The notes under the pieces: generated by a model
What the model was told of the DNA's origin: nothing
Databases searched by the model: none
What the model saw: the letters and a program-made list of their open reading frames with translations, nothing else
Translations under genes and position numbers: made by a program
NCBI RefSeq assembly: GCF_019915265.1
Contig: NZ_CP082780.1
Location: 620,001-684,000, forward strand
DNA: 64,000 nucleotides
Origin: Bacillus aquiflavi
GTDB taxonomy: Bacteria > Bacillota > Bacilli > Bacillales > Cytobacillaceae
Direction: 5' to 3'
Shown: positions 8,606 through 15,124 of the stretch, in pieces
How positions within the stretch are numbered: the stretch's first letter is position 1
Layout of the letters: every line of letters starts with the position of its first letter

Positions 8606-9889
8606 ATGAAAAAATTAAAAGAAATCTTTCAAAATAAAACCTTTGCCAGACTATTTCTTGCAAATTTTACTCAACAGATGGGAAGTATTATCGGGCTTAC
8701 AGCATTTATGTATTATGTACTTGATCGTTTTACAAATCAGCCTGTATATGCAACTGTAACTGAGTTAATGTATTCCTTGCCGACGATAGTCGTATTTTTC
8801 CTTGTCGGAGTATTTGCAGATCGGTTAGATCGACAAAAAATAGCCTATTACTGCAATTGGATTTCGTCTTTCCTATCGCTTCTGTTAATTGGGGTCATTA
8901 TGATTGGTTGGATGCCGCTCATTTTCACGATTTTATTTATTAGAAGCGCTGTAACAAAATTTTTCTTTCCAGCTGAGCATGGGATGGTTCAAGGAATTTT
9001 AAAAAAAGATGATTACACAACAGCTGCTGGTTTAAATCAACTTGTTGGCAGTTTATTTATGTTATTTGGAACAGCCCTAGGAATATTTGCTTTTCGATCA
9101 GTTGGTATATATGGAGCGATTCTTGTCGATGTTGTTTGTTTAGCATTCAGCGGACTGCTCATTCGAGGTTGTCGAATTGCAGAGGAAGTTCGTTTGCCAA
9201 ATGGACGGCATAAAATAAAAGATTTAAAAGTTTCATTCGTATTAAAAGAATTTAAACAAGGATTTACTTATGTTGTAAAGCATAAGCTATTATTCTCACT
9301 AATTATCGGATTTTTCATTTTAGGAATTGTGAACGGCGGTATTACAGTGATGCCAGTTTTTTATTTAAAATACAAGCTTGCCCCTGAAACATACGAACAG
9401 CTTGCAGCTATTATAGGAGTCGTTACCGGCAGCGGTATTTTATTAGGAAGTGTTATTGCCACGATCTTAGTTCAAAAATTTAAGTTATATAAGCTTATGA
9501 TTATTGGTCTCGCGATTCCCGGCATATTCATTGTATTAGCTTCGCTAACTAATAGTATTTACACGTATATTCCGTTAATATTTCTAGCTACTTTATCTTT
9601 TCCGATCATTAACATCTCACTTGGGGGTTGGATGCCAAGTATCGTTGATCCGAAAATGATGGGCCGGGTTCAGGGATTAATCAATCCTTTAATGATGCTA
9701 TCCCAATCGTTTATCCTCGGATTTATCGCTTACAGTTTTCCTAAATTTATTACTATTGAAGCGATTTACTGGATAGTTGGCGGAAGTTTACTAATTGTTT
9801 CTATTTTTTATTTAATGGTCCTCCCTAAAAATGTAAAAGAATTTGAAGGAACATCACAAACATCAATAAAAGAAAGTAAAGCATTATAA
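8606..9889 (+). CDS. MFS transporter, macrolide-efflux/EntS-like (MFS_3)
   Basis: A 427-residue protein with about 12 hydrophobic segments. The N-terminal motif FARLFLANFTQQMGS and loop 2-3 motif GVFADRLDRQK mark the MFS_3 branch that includes MefA-type efflux pumps and enterobactin exporters. The substrate cannot be read from the sequence. It stands alone between a terminator and a region of mobile-element debris. The start is ATG at 8606 with AGGGG upstream. Confidence 0.85.
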   Translation: MKKLKEIFQNKTFARLFLANFTQQMGSIIGLTAFMYYVLDRFTNQPVYATVTELMYSLPTIVVFFLVGVFADRLDRQKIAYYCNWISSFLSLLLIGVIMIGWMPLIFTILFIRSAVTKFFFPAEHGMVQGILKKDDYTTAAGLNQLVGSLFMLFGTALGIFAFRSVGIYGAILVDVVCLAFSGLLIRGCRIAEEVRLPNGRHKIKDLKVSFVLKEFKQGFTYVVKHKLLFSLIIGFFILGIVNGGITVMPVFYLKYKLAPETYEQLAAIIGVVTGSGILLGSVIATILVQKFKLYKLMIIGLAIPGIFIVLASLTNSIYTYIPLIFLATLSFPIINISLGGWMPSIVDPKMMGRVQGLINPLMMLSQSFILGFIAYSFPKFITIEAIYWIVGGSLLIVSIFYLMVLPKNVKEFEGTSQTSIKESKAL

Positions 9890-9941
9890 TATGAAAAGTC
9901 TAATATTCCGTTAAATCGCGGCACAATACGTAAGGGAATAG

Positions 9942-10115
9942 GATAGAAAAGCTAACAACGAAGAATCCGAGCAGTACTATTTTTCGTTTATAAGAGAAGA
10001 GCTAAAAACGAAATACTGTTTGGATAATGGCCGAAATGCAATTCCTCCTATCCGTATGTTTAAGTATTGATTATAAAAGGCGATTCATGATGTCTTAGAC
10101 GTTGAAAAGGACTTC
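9942..10115 (+). pseudogene. Transposase fragment, IS1182-like, plus-strand piece
   Basis: The frame reads EQYYFSFIREELKTKYCLDN then GRNAIPPIRMFKY, two stops (TGA, TAA) and KAIHDVLDVEKDF. This matches the N-terminal block of IS1182-type transposases (DNGRxAIxPxRMFKYLLLK). The fragment is interrupted and ends at a TAG. Together with the inverted piece that follows it shows an old insertion sequence that was broken and rearranged. Confidence 0.6.
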
Positions 10116-10122
10116 TAGACTG

Positions 10123-10245
10123 TTAATAAAGTTCATTCATTTGGCGAAGAATGTTATCTTTTGACACGACGAGATCATAAATTGCCATATATGGATTTAA
10201 ATTGAGCGTTTCTTGGGTTGAAATCATGGAGAGTACGACCTGCAT
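10123..10245 (-). pseudogene. Transposase fragment, IS1182-like, minus-strand N terminus
   Basis: On the minus strand 40 codons read MQVVLSMISTQETLNLNPYM followed by AIYDLVVSKDNILRQMNELY and a stop. This is the extreme N terminus of the same transposase type, and in an intact protein it would run into the YFSFIREELK piece now lying beside it in the opposite orientation. The two halves therefore point at each other, so an inversion has occurred at the junction near 10116-10123. Confidence 0.6.
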
Positions 10246-10319
10246 TTACTTTATTTTAATATACAGGAAAAAGCTCATTTTTTAGAGGGAAGAAATATTT
10301 TTAATGGTAATGACACTAG

Positions 10320-10439
10320 TTGATTGGAGTGGAAGGCGGTGACTCCTACGGGAAAGCGAGACAGACGAGATCCGCACGAAGCGCAGGAGGAGGCTCGTCG
10401 CTCGTACGCGGAAAGCGTCCGCCAGGAACTGAAATCAAC
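10320..10439. repeat. GC-rich Bacillus-type inverted-repeat element
   Basis: The stretch begins TTGATTGGAGTGGAAGGCGG and ends with the approximate complement CCGCCAGGAACTGAAATCAA. Inside are GGGAAAGCGAGACAGACGAG, GGAGGAGGCTCG and CGCGGAAAGCGTCCGCC, blocks that I recognise from a short non-coding repeat common between genes in Bacillus genomes. It is clearly richer in G and C than its surroundings. Confidence 0.75.
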
Positions 10440-10518
10440 GGGTTCCAAAAAGGCGAGTAGATGAAACGACAAGTCGCTCACCTATTCGCTATGAAATCCC
10501 TTTGAGGACTTTTTCAGT

Positions 10519-10544
10519 GCCCCCTTTTATGGAGGGCTTTTTTT
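10519..10544 (+). terminator. Intrinsic terminator before sigY
   Basis: GCCCCC pairs with GGAGGGC (one bulged A) around a TTTTAT loop, followed by seven T bases. It isolates the sigY operon from upstream transcription. Confidence 0.75.
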
Positions 10545-10572
10545 AATAGAAAAAAAAAGTTAAGATAAAAAA

Positions 10573-10598
10573 TGAACACTTTAGTAAACGTCATCGTC
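10573..10598 (+). promoter_or_regulatory. ECF-type (probably SigY-dependent) promoter
   Basis: TGAAC (10573-10577) and CGTC (10595-10598) are separated by 17 bp, the spacing and sequences of an ECF sigma promoter. B. subtilis SigY recognises TGAAC and CGTC boxes and activates its own operon, so this is probably the autoregulated promoter. Confidence 0.65.
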
Positions 10599-10649
10599 TT
10601 ATATAGAGAGAATAGTGGAAGCGGGTCTGTACGGGAAAGAGAGGAAAGC

Positions 10650-11195
10650 ATGGAGAAGCTCATTAAACAAGCAAAACGGGGAGATGAACATGCCTTTGCC
10701 AAGCTATTTCAGGAATATTATCCATTGTTAGTTAAATATTTACTGAAAATAACGATGAATCCTGATACTGCTGAGGAGTTATCACAGGAAACAATGGCGA
10801 AAGTAATTGAAAAAATTCACTTATTTAATGAAAAATCAAAGTTTTCTTCTTGGTTAATCTCAATTGCAACAAATTTATATATTGATTTAGTGAGGAAAAA
10901 AAGTCGAGAAAAGTCTTGGCAGCAAGGGGAACAAATATATCGTAAATTAAAATGGTATATGGAAAGTCAAAATGAAGAGTGGAGCGATGTTTTAACTGCT
11001 TTGGGGAAGCTATCCAGTGAATTTAGAATACCAATTATTTTAAAACATTACTATGGATATTCATATGATGAAATTGGAAAAATGATGAAAATACCGTCGG
11101 GAACGATTAAATCAAGGGTCCATAATGGGATCAATACAGTTAGAAAGGAGTTGAAATTAGATGGTGAGGCAGAAAATGACCCGAAAAATAAATGA
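10650..11195 (+). CDS. sigY: ECF RNA polymerase sigma factor, SigY-like
   Basis: A 181-residue ECF sigma factor. Region 2 spans about residues 10-80 (HAFAKLFQEYYPLLVKYLLK then SQETMAKVIEKIHLF). Region 4 spans about 110-170, with the helix-turn-helix YGYSYDEIGKMMKIPSGTIK and SRVHNGINTVRKEL. The frame is open to an ATG at 10572, but that lies in the promoter. ATG 10650 has GAGAGGAAAGC before it and gives the family length. Three small membrane-protein genes follow in overlapping or close order, as in the B. subtilis sigY-yxlCDE operon, where they restrain SigY. The symbol is assigned from operon structure and promoter type. Confidence 0.82.
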   Translation: MEKLIKQAKRGDEHAFAKLFQEYYPLLVKYLLKITMNPDTAEELSQETMAKVIEKIHLFNEKSKFSSWLISIATNLYIDLVRKKSREKSWQQGEQIYRKLKWYMESQNEEWSDVLTALGKLSSEFRIPIILKHYYGYSYDEIGKMMKIPSGTIKSRVHNGINTVRKELKLDGEAENDPKNK

Positions 11196-11508
11196 TAAGC
11201 AACATGAAACAGAAGTCATCAAAAAAATAAATGATAGTCTTTATTCAATTGATCATAAACTTCCCATCTATACTCCAGAACTACAATGGTTTGAACAAAA
11301 AGTAGCAGAGCATAAAAAGCGAATAAGGCAAAGTTTCATGAAAGATGTTTTTATTTTCGCGTTAGTTAGTTTATTTATTTTAAGCGCGACTATTTTCACT
11401 CTTTATCAAGTTCCTGTTTTTTTCCTTTTGTGTCAAGGAGTTTTTACTGCTGCTCTGACTGTATACTTTACTGTTAGGTTTATGAAACGAGTGAAAAAAC
11501 ATGAATAA
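11161..11508 (+). CDS. yxlC: YxlC-like membrane protein of the SigY operon
   Basis: A 115-residue protein with a charged cytosolic N-terminal half and two membrane helices near the C terminus (about 62-105). It matches the length and layout of YxlC (DUF5345), encoded directly after sigY in B. subtilis and thought to take part in controlling SigY. Its start overlaps the end of sigY by 35 bp. A second start at ATG 11176, with GTGAGG six bases upstream, may be the one used. Confidence 0.7.
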   Translation: MVRQKMTRKINDKQHETEVIKKINDSLYSIDHKLPIYTPELQWFEQKVAEHKKRIRQSFMKDVFIFALVSLFILSATIFTLYQVPVFFLLCQGVFTAALTVYFTVRFMKRVKKHE

Positions 11509-11695
11509 AGAATTGCCGCCTGTAGTAATCGTTCTCGTTATCATCGTGTTGTTAGCACAGAGTCTCTATTTATTTTTTGATGCAAGGAAAAATGGTCATA
11601 ATTATTGGCTTTGGGGAATTCTGGGATTAATCCAAGCACCAACACCTCTTCTAATATATTTTCTTTTTATAAGAAAAAAAAGAAACAATTTATAA
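11501..11695 (+). CDS. Small membrane protein, SigY anti-sigma component (PLDc_N-like)
   Basis: A 64-residue protein with two membrane helices. The segment DARKNGHNYWLWGILGLIQA, followed by a second helix and KKRNN, is the phospholipase-D N-terminal-like fold typical of the YxlD/YxlE negative regulators of SigY. It overlaps the preceding gene by 8 bp, so it is translationally coupled. I cannot tell from sequence alone whether it is the YxlD or YxlE equivalent. Confidence 0.75.
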   Translation: MNKELPPVVIVLVIIVLLAQSLYLFFDARKNGHNYWLWGILGLIQAPTPLLIYFLFIRKKRNNL

Positions 11696-11746
11696 AGTAG
11701 ATCGTATATAAAAATAAACAATCTATATAAAGGGATGAAAATAATC

Positions 11747-11953
11747 ATGCCGAAAAACATCACACAGATTTTATTAGTAGGAAGTATTGTTTTTCCGATA
11801 ATTGGATTTATTATGTTATTTGTCCATTTTTTATTTTCTATTTTTCTGTTTTCCATTGCAGGCTTAATGTTATTTAGTGTGTTTATGTTACTTATTATAG
11901 ATAGAATAAAAGAGAAAGAGGAGGATGATAAAAATGATTATAGTGACTACTGA
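11747..11953 (+). CDS. Small two-helix membrane protein of the SigY operon
   Basis: Sixty-eight residues with two hydrophobic helices (about 8-30 and 35-55) and a short acidic C-terminal tail (EEDDKNDYSDY). It has the size of the second small SigY regulator (YxlD/YxlE) but no clear motif. ATG 11747 is preferred over ATG 11735 because AAGGGATG lies at a usable distance only from 11747. Its stop overlaps the start of the next gene by 20 bp. Confidence 0.6.
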   Translation: MPKNITQILLVGSIVFPIIGFIMLFVHFLFSIFLFSIAGLMLFSVFMLLIIDRIKEKEEDDKNDYSDY

Positions 11954-12248
11954 TCATGTACCGGGAAAAGAAGTTGTTGAATTAAAAGGTTTTGTAAAGG
12001 GAAGTACAGTGCAATCAAAACATATTGGTAAAGATATTTTAGCGGGGTTAAGAACGATTGTTGGCGGAGAAATTACCGAGTATTCCGAAATGATGAATGA
12101 AGCGAGACAAAAGGCGATTGCAAGAATGGTTGAGGATGCACAACAAAAAGGAGCCAATGCCATTATTGCTGTTCGTCTCCAAACATCAGCAATTATGCAA
12201 AATGTATCTGAGATTATTGCATATGGTACAGCTGTAATTGTCGAATAG
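11934..12248 (+). CDS. YbjQ-family (DUF74) protein
   Basis: A 104-residue protein of the YbjQ/UPF0145 family, often annotated as a heavy-metal-binding domain, although its function is not established. It has the family start MIIVTTDHVPGKEVVEL, the GLRTIVGGEITEYSEM block and the C-terminal QKGANAIIAVR...AYGTAVIV. These proteins form pentamers. ATG 11934 follows AGGAGG with 9-bp spacing; an upstream in-frame ATG at 11925 lies too near the ribosome binding site. It is the last gene of the SigY-type cluster. Confidence 0.85.
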   Translation: MIIVTTDHVPGKEVVELKGFVKGSTVQSKHIGKDILAGLRTIVGGEITEYSEMMNEARQKAIARMVEDAQQKGANAIIAVRLQTSAIMQNVSEIIAYGTAVIVE

Positions 12249-12324
12249 TATAATTATCTAATTTTTGGATTTTGATCATTTGCTATTCATTGTTAAAAAA
12301 TATTTCACGTTTTTGCCGTAAAAT

Positions 12325-12340
12325 AGTGACAAATATCACA
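12325..12340 (+). promoter_or_regulatory. FNR/CRP-type palindrome upstream of the 28-residue peptide gene
   Basis: AGTGACAAATATCACA contains the perfect inverted repeat GTGA-N6-TCAC, close to the B. subtilis Fnr site TGTGA-N6-TCACA. It lies about 60 bp before the peptide start. No -35/-10 pair is clear enough to fix the geometry. Confidence 0.4.
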
Positions 12341-12398
12341 AATATGAATGTCCCTTTTATGATAATTTTACATTAGGATTGTCTAGGGAGGGGCTATC

Positions 12399-12485
12399 AT
12401 GGCAGAATTTTCAGTTACATTAGCAATCGCAAGTATAATGGTCCTAGTTTATTTTATTGGCTATACGATTGTTAAAGAATCTTAA
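12399..12485 (+). CDS. 28-residue single-span membrane peptide
   Basis: The frame reads MAEFSVTLAIASIMVLVYFI then GYTIVKES. It is almost entirely one transmembrane helix with a short charged C terminus. A strong ribosome binding site (GGGAGGGG) sits 6 bp before the ATG and a terminator follows directly, so the unit looks like a complete gene. I do not recognise the family. Size and shape resemble accessory peptides of membrane enzymes such as terminal oxidases, and an Fnr-type site lies upstream, but that link is speculative. Confidence 0.65.
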   Translation: MAEFSVTLAIASIMVLVYFIGYTIVKES

Positions 12486-12508
12486 AACTGCTTGAAATGC
12501 AGTTCTTT
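12486..12508 (+). terminator. Terminator of the 28-residue peptide gene
   Basis: AACTGC (12486-12491) pairs with GCAGTT (12499-12504) around a 7-base loop, followed by CTTTT, starting right after the stop codon. Confidence 0.7.
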
Positions 12509-12563
12509 TACAATTTTTTAAGTATGAGAAAAATAAGATCGAGTAAAATAAGTGAAAGAGAGG

Positions 12564-12598
12564 TACCGTTTGCTAAATAGGCAAGCGGTATTATTTTT
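12564..12598 (+). terminator. Hairpin with T-run 40 bp before fumC
   Basis: TACCGTTTGC pairs with GCAAGCGGTA (one G-T pair) around TAAATAG and is followed by TTATTTTT. It could end upstream transcription or act as an attenuator for fumC, and it leaves little room for a promoter between it and the gene. Confidence 0.6.
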
Positions 12599-12635
12599 AA
12601 GCTTAATTATAATAAGTAAAAATTTAGGAGGCTAG

Positions 12636-14021
12636 ATGTTGAAGGAGCAATTTCGGATTGAGAAGGATTCATTAGGAGAGGTTCGTGTTCCATTAAATAA
12701 ATATGGGGGGGCGCAAACGGAACGAAGCAAACAAAATTTCAAAATTGGCACTGAAAAAATGCCAATGGAAGTTATTTATGCATATGCACAAATTAAAAAG
12801 GCAGCTGCTTTAGTTAATAATAAGTTAGGTAAATTATCCGAAGAAAAGAAAGCTACAATTTGTCAAGCGTGTAATGAAATTTTGGCTCGAAAATTTGATG
12901 ATCAATTTCCTCTCGCTGTTTGGCAAACAGGGAGTGGAACACAAACAAATATGAACGTGAATGAAGTGGTAGCAAGACGAGCAAATGAATTGTTATTGCA
13001 ATCTGGCTCTGATGAAAAAATTCATCCGAACGATGATGTAAATATGTCACAAAGCTCAAATGATACATTTCCAACAGCAATGCACGTGGCCGCATTTAAG
13101 GAAGTAACTGACCGCTTGCTACCAGCATTAGATAAACTAAGTGAAACATTAAAAACGAAAGAGAACGCTTTTTCGGAAATGATTAAAATTGGTCGTACTC
13201 ACTTACAAGATGCAACGCCGTTAACTTTAGGTCAAGAAATTAGCGGTTGGCGTGCAATGCTTGAAAAAGATAAAGAAATGATAAAAAGTGCAAGCACATT
13301 TTTATTGGACTTAGCGATCGGTGGCACAGCAGTAGGAACAGGTATTAATGCTGATCGCCAGTTTGGAACGAACGTGGCAGAAAAATTAGCAGCCGAGATG
13401 GGCTTTCCATTCCGCTCTTCAGCAAACAAATTTCAATCATTAACTAGTCATAACGAAATTGTTTATTTACATGGAGCTTTAAAAGCTCTAGCTGCTGATT
13501 TAATGAAAATTGCCAATGATGTTCGCTGGCTAGCAAGTGGACCGAGAAGCGGAATTGGTGAAATATCGATTCCAGCTAATGAACCAGGAAGCTCAATTAT
13601 GCCGGGGAAAGTAAATCCGACCCAAAGTGAAGCATTAACAATGATTGTGTGTCAAGTATTTGGAAATGATGCTACAATCGGGGTTGCAGCTAGTCAAGGT
13701 AACTTTGAATTAAACGTTTTTAAACCGGTTATTATTTACAACTTACTTCAATCTATTCGGCTTTTAGCTGATGGGATGAACTCCTTTAATGAAAAGTGCG
13801 CCGTAGGAATTGAAGTGAATAAAGAAGTTGTTGCTTCTTTACTTAATCGATCATTAATGCTTGTAACAGCGTTAAACCCTTATATTGGTTATGAAAAAGC
13901 TGCAGAAATTGCAAAGCTTGCTTTTAAAGAAAATTTAACATTAAAAGAAGCAGCACTTAAAACAGGTTATTTATCTAGTGAACAGTATGATAAATGGGTA
14001 GATCCTCAAAAGATGGTATGA
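12636..14021 (+). CDS. fumC: FumC, class II fumarate hydratase
   Basis: A 461-residue homotetrameric, iron-independent fumarase that interconverts fumarate and malate in the TCA cycle. The family signature [11 protein letters not shown] begins at residue 318. The substrate-binding blocks [26 protein letters not shown] and [16 protein letters not shown] are all present. One oddity is that the conserved WGAQT of the N-terminal motif reads YGGAQT, a Trp to Gly change encoded in a run of seven G bases. The start is ATG 12636 or TTG 12639 after AGGAGG. Confidence 0.96.
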   Translation: MLKEQFRIEKDSLGEVRVPLNKYGGAQTERSKQNFKIGTEKMPMEVIYAYAQIKKAAALVNNKLGKLSEEKKATICQACNEILARKFDDQFPLAVWQTGSGTQTNMNVNEVVARRANELLLQSGSDEKIHPNDDVNMSQSSNDTFPTAMHVAAFKEVTDRLLPALDKLSETLKTKENAFSEMIKIGRTHLQDATPLTLGQEISGWRAMLEKDKEMIKSASTFLLDLAIGGTAVGTGINADRQFGTNVAEKLAAEMGFPFRSSANKFQSLTSHNEIVYLHGALKALAADLMKIANDVRWLASGPRSGIGEISIPANEPGSSIMPGKVNPTQSEALTMIVCQVFGNDATIGVAASQGNFELNVFKPVIIYNLLQSIRLLADGMNSFNEKCAVGIEVNKEVVASLLNRSLMLVTALNPYIGYEKAAEIAKLAFKENLTLKEAALKTGYLSSEQYDKWVDPQKMV

Positions 14022-14027
14022 ATGATC

Positions 14028-14058
14028 AGGGGCTGTTACATATAAGGTAACAGCCTCT
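14028..14058 (+). terminator. Terminator of fumC
   Basis: GGCTGTTAC pairs with GTAACAGCC, with AGG/TCT extending the base of the stem, around ATATAAG. The T-run is only TTT and belongs to the left end of a TTTAGACTG element that starts here. Confidence 0.75.
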
Positions 14059-14184
14059 TTAGACTGTTGACGAACGTTCGCATTCTTCGTTATTTGCACT
14101 TCGTTGTAAGTTCATGAACGATTTGTTCCATTTGCTTCCGCCTCGTGCAACGCGCCACGACTGGCAAACGTTCAACTAGTCTAA
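14058..14184 (+). repeat. Dispersed TTTAGACTG element, copy 2
   Basis: This 127-bp copy runs from TTTAGACTGTTGACGAACG to AACTAGTCTAA. The internal blocks GCACTTCGTTGTAAG, TTCATGAACG and GCTTCCGCCTCG match the array at 54.4-55.0 kb. The left end abuts the fumC terminator hairpin. Confidence 0.8.
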
Positions 14185-14220
14185 GAAAATCGTTTTAAAT
14201 ATTGACTTTGTCTACATGTT

Positions 14221-14253
14221 TAAGGGCTGTCACAAATAAGGTGACAGCCCTAA
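14221..14253. terminator. Terminator of the SASP gene (minus strand)
   Basis: GGGCTGTCAC pairs with GTGACAGCCC around AAATAAG. It lies 30 bp beyond the SASP stop on the minus strand and could also work for fumC read-through on the plus strand. Its sequence is close to that of the fumC terminator, suggesting duplication. Confidence 0.65.
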
Positions 14254-14280
14254 ATCCATTTTATTCAATTTTAAAGTAAC

Positions 14281-14496
14281 TTATTGCTGAAATCCACCTA
14301 ATTGTTGCTCAGCCATTTGAACAAGACGCTTCGTAATTTCTCCTCCAACAGATCCATTAGCACGTGAAGTAGTTTCTGCACCTAATTGTACTCCAAATTC
14401 AGTAGCGATTTCATACTTCATTTGCTCAAGTGCTTGTTCTGCTCCAGAAACAAGCAGTTGATTTGAGGAATTGCTTCTAGATGTTTGATTGTTCAC
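14281..14496 (-). CDS. Alpha/beta-type small acid-soluble spore protein (SASP)
   Basis: A 71-residue DNA-binding protein that coats spore DNA and protects it from UV and heat. It contains the germination-protease cleavage region [13 protein letters not shown] and the second signature [14 protein letters not shown]. The start is GTG at 14496 with GAGGAGATGG upstream; the ATG at 14514 in the same frame lies inside that ribosome binding site. The gene is transcribed alone, from a probable forespore promoter, and its leader contains a tRNA-like sequence. Confidence 0.95.
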   Translation of the reverse strand: MNNQTSRSNSSNQLLVSGAEQALEQMKYEIATEFGVQLGAETTSRANGSVGGEITKRLVQMAEQQLGGFQQ

Positions 14497-14525
14497 TATT
14501 TTCCATCTCCTCATGTATTATTTAT

Positions 14526-14597
14526 TGGTTGGGTTAGCCGGAGTTGCACCGGCACGCAAATACTGTTGTATCTGCTACCATAGCTCGGTTTAACCCA
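14526..14597 (-). ncRNA. tRNA-like element in the SASP leader
   Basis: Read on the minus strand from 14597, TGGGTTA pairs perfectly with TAACCCA (7-bp acceptor stem). Directly inside is a 5-bp T stem GCCGG/CCGGC enclosing a 7-base loop TGCAACT, which differs from the canonical TTCRANY loop at one position. The 3' strand is followed by a discriminator A and an encoded CCA. The 37-nt centre is 4 nt shorter than in a standard tRNA. It holds an 8-bp hairpin GCAGATAC-AACA-GTATTTGC and a GCTATGGTAGC stretch, so a normal 7-base anticodon loop and D arm cannot be drawn. It may be a decayed tRNA or a functional tRNA mimic. Confidence 0.55.
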
Positions 14598-14625
14598 ATA
14601 ATGCTGATAATAACTGTTTACTTGT

Positions 14626-14654
14626 TATTATGGGAATTTTACTTGAATATATGT
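14626..14654 (-). promoter_or_regulatory. Sigma-G-type promoter of the SASP transcript
   Basis: On the minus strand ACATA (14654-14650) and CATAATA (14632-14626) are 17 bp apart. The -10 fits the forespore consensus CATNNTA, while the -35 is only approximate. Transcription would start near 14618, placing the whole tRNA-like element in the 5' leader. Confidence 0.5.
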
Positions 14655-14750
14655 TAGCAAGTTCTTCCTCTTACAACATCACATACATCCAAAAAATCAA
14701 CATAAACTACAGTTGTACATTTTGATATGAAGAAAGGTATGAAATAAGAA

Positions 14751-14993
14751 ATGGGTGTTTGTGAAGTTTGTAATGGACTAAAAAAAACAACTGTATTATG
14801 TCCGAAATGTGGAAAGCGTATGAATGACAAAGGGCGAATAGCGGATTTTTACGATGATTACAGTCCATATATGGAAATTGATCAATTAAAGATGGAAGAC
14901 GGTTTTCCGACTTCATTTTCAAATGAGACATGCCCACATTTATATCATTGTTCTTCTTGCAGCATCGATAAAATGTATTTGCATAAAGAATAA
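14751..14993 (+). CDS. Small zinc-ribbon-like protein, function unknown
   Basis: An 80-residue protein with four Cys pairs: CEVC (4-7), CPKC (17-20), then CPHLYHC and CSSC near the C terminus. This is the pattern of a zinc ribbon, probably with two metal sites. The middle part (ADFYDDYSPYMEIDQLKMED) is acidic and conserved-looking. Similar short proteins occur in other Bacillus species without an assigned function. The ribosome binding site is weak (AAAGGT, long spacing). A terminator follows directly. Confidence 0.8.
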   Translation: MGVCEVCNGLKKTTVLCPKCGKRMNDKGRIADFYDDYSPYMEIDQLKMEDGFPTSFSNETCPHLYHCSSCSIDKMYLHKE

Positions 14994-14997
14994 AGAG

Positions 14998-15022
14998 AAG
15001 CTGACTGTAAAAAAGTCAGCTT
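14998..15022 (+). terminator. Terminator of the zinc-ribbon gene
   Basis: AAGCTGACT pairs with AGTCAGCTT around GTAAAAA. In place of a T-run, a TTTAGACTG-type element starts at the base of the stem. Confidence 0.75.
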
Positions 15023-15093
15023 AGACTGTTACGAATTTATGAACTTCTGTTTTATCCGATTTTGCCTCGTTGAGTGCTCCTTTAGTAGTCTAA
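15021..15093 (+). repeat. Dispersed TTTAGACTG element, copy 3 (internally deleted)
   Basis: It runs from TTAGACTGTTACGAA to TAGTAGTCTAA, only 73 bp. The central GCCTCGTTG block is kept, but roughly 55 bp present in full copies are missing. Confidence 0.6.
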
Positions 15094-15124
15094 CGGAACT
15101 GCATTCTAAAAATTACTTCCTAAA

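Noticed and set aside
10572-10649. Extension of sigY to ATG 10572
   Set aside because: The region contains the ECF promoter TGAAC...CGTC and no ribosome binding site; ATG 10650 has one and fits the family length.
14526-14597. Ordinary functional tRNA gene
   Set aside because: The centre is only 37 nt and cannot form a 7-base anticodon loop with a standard D arm, so it is called tRNA-like rather than a tRNA.
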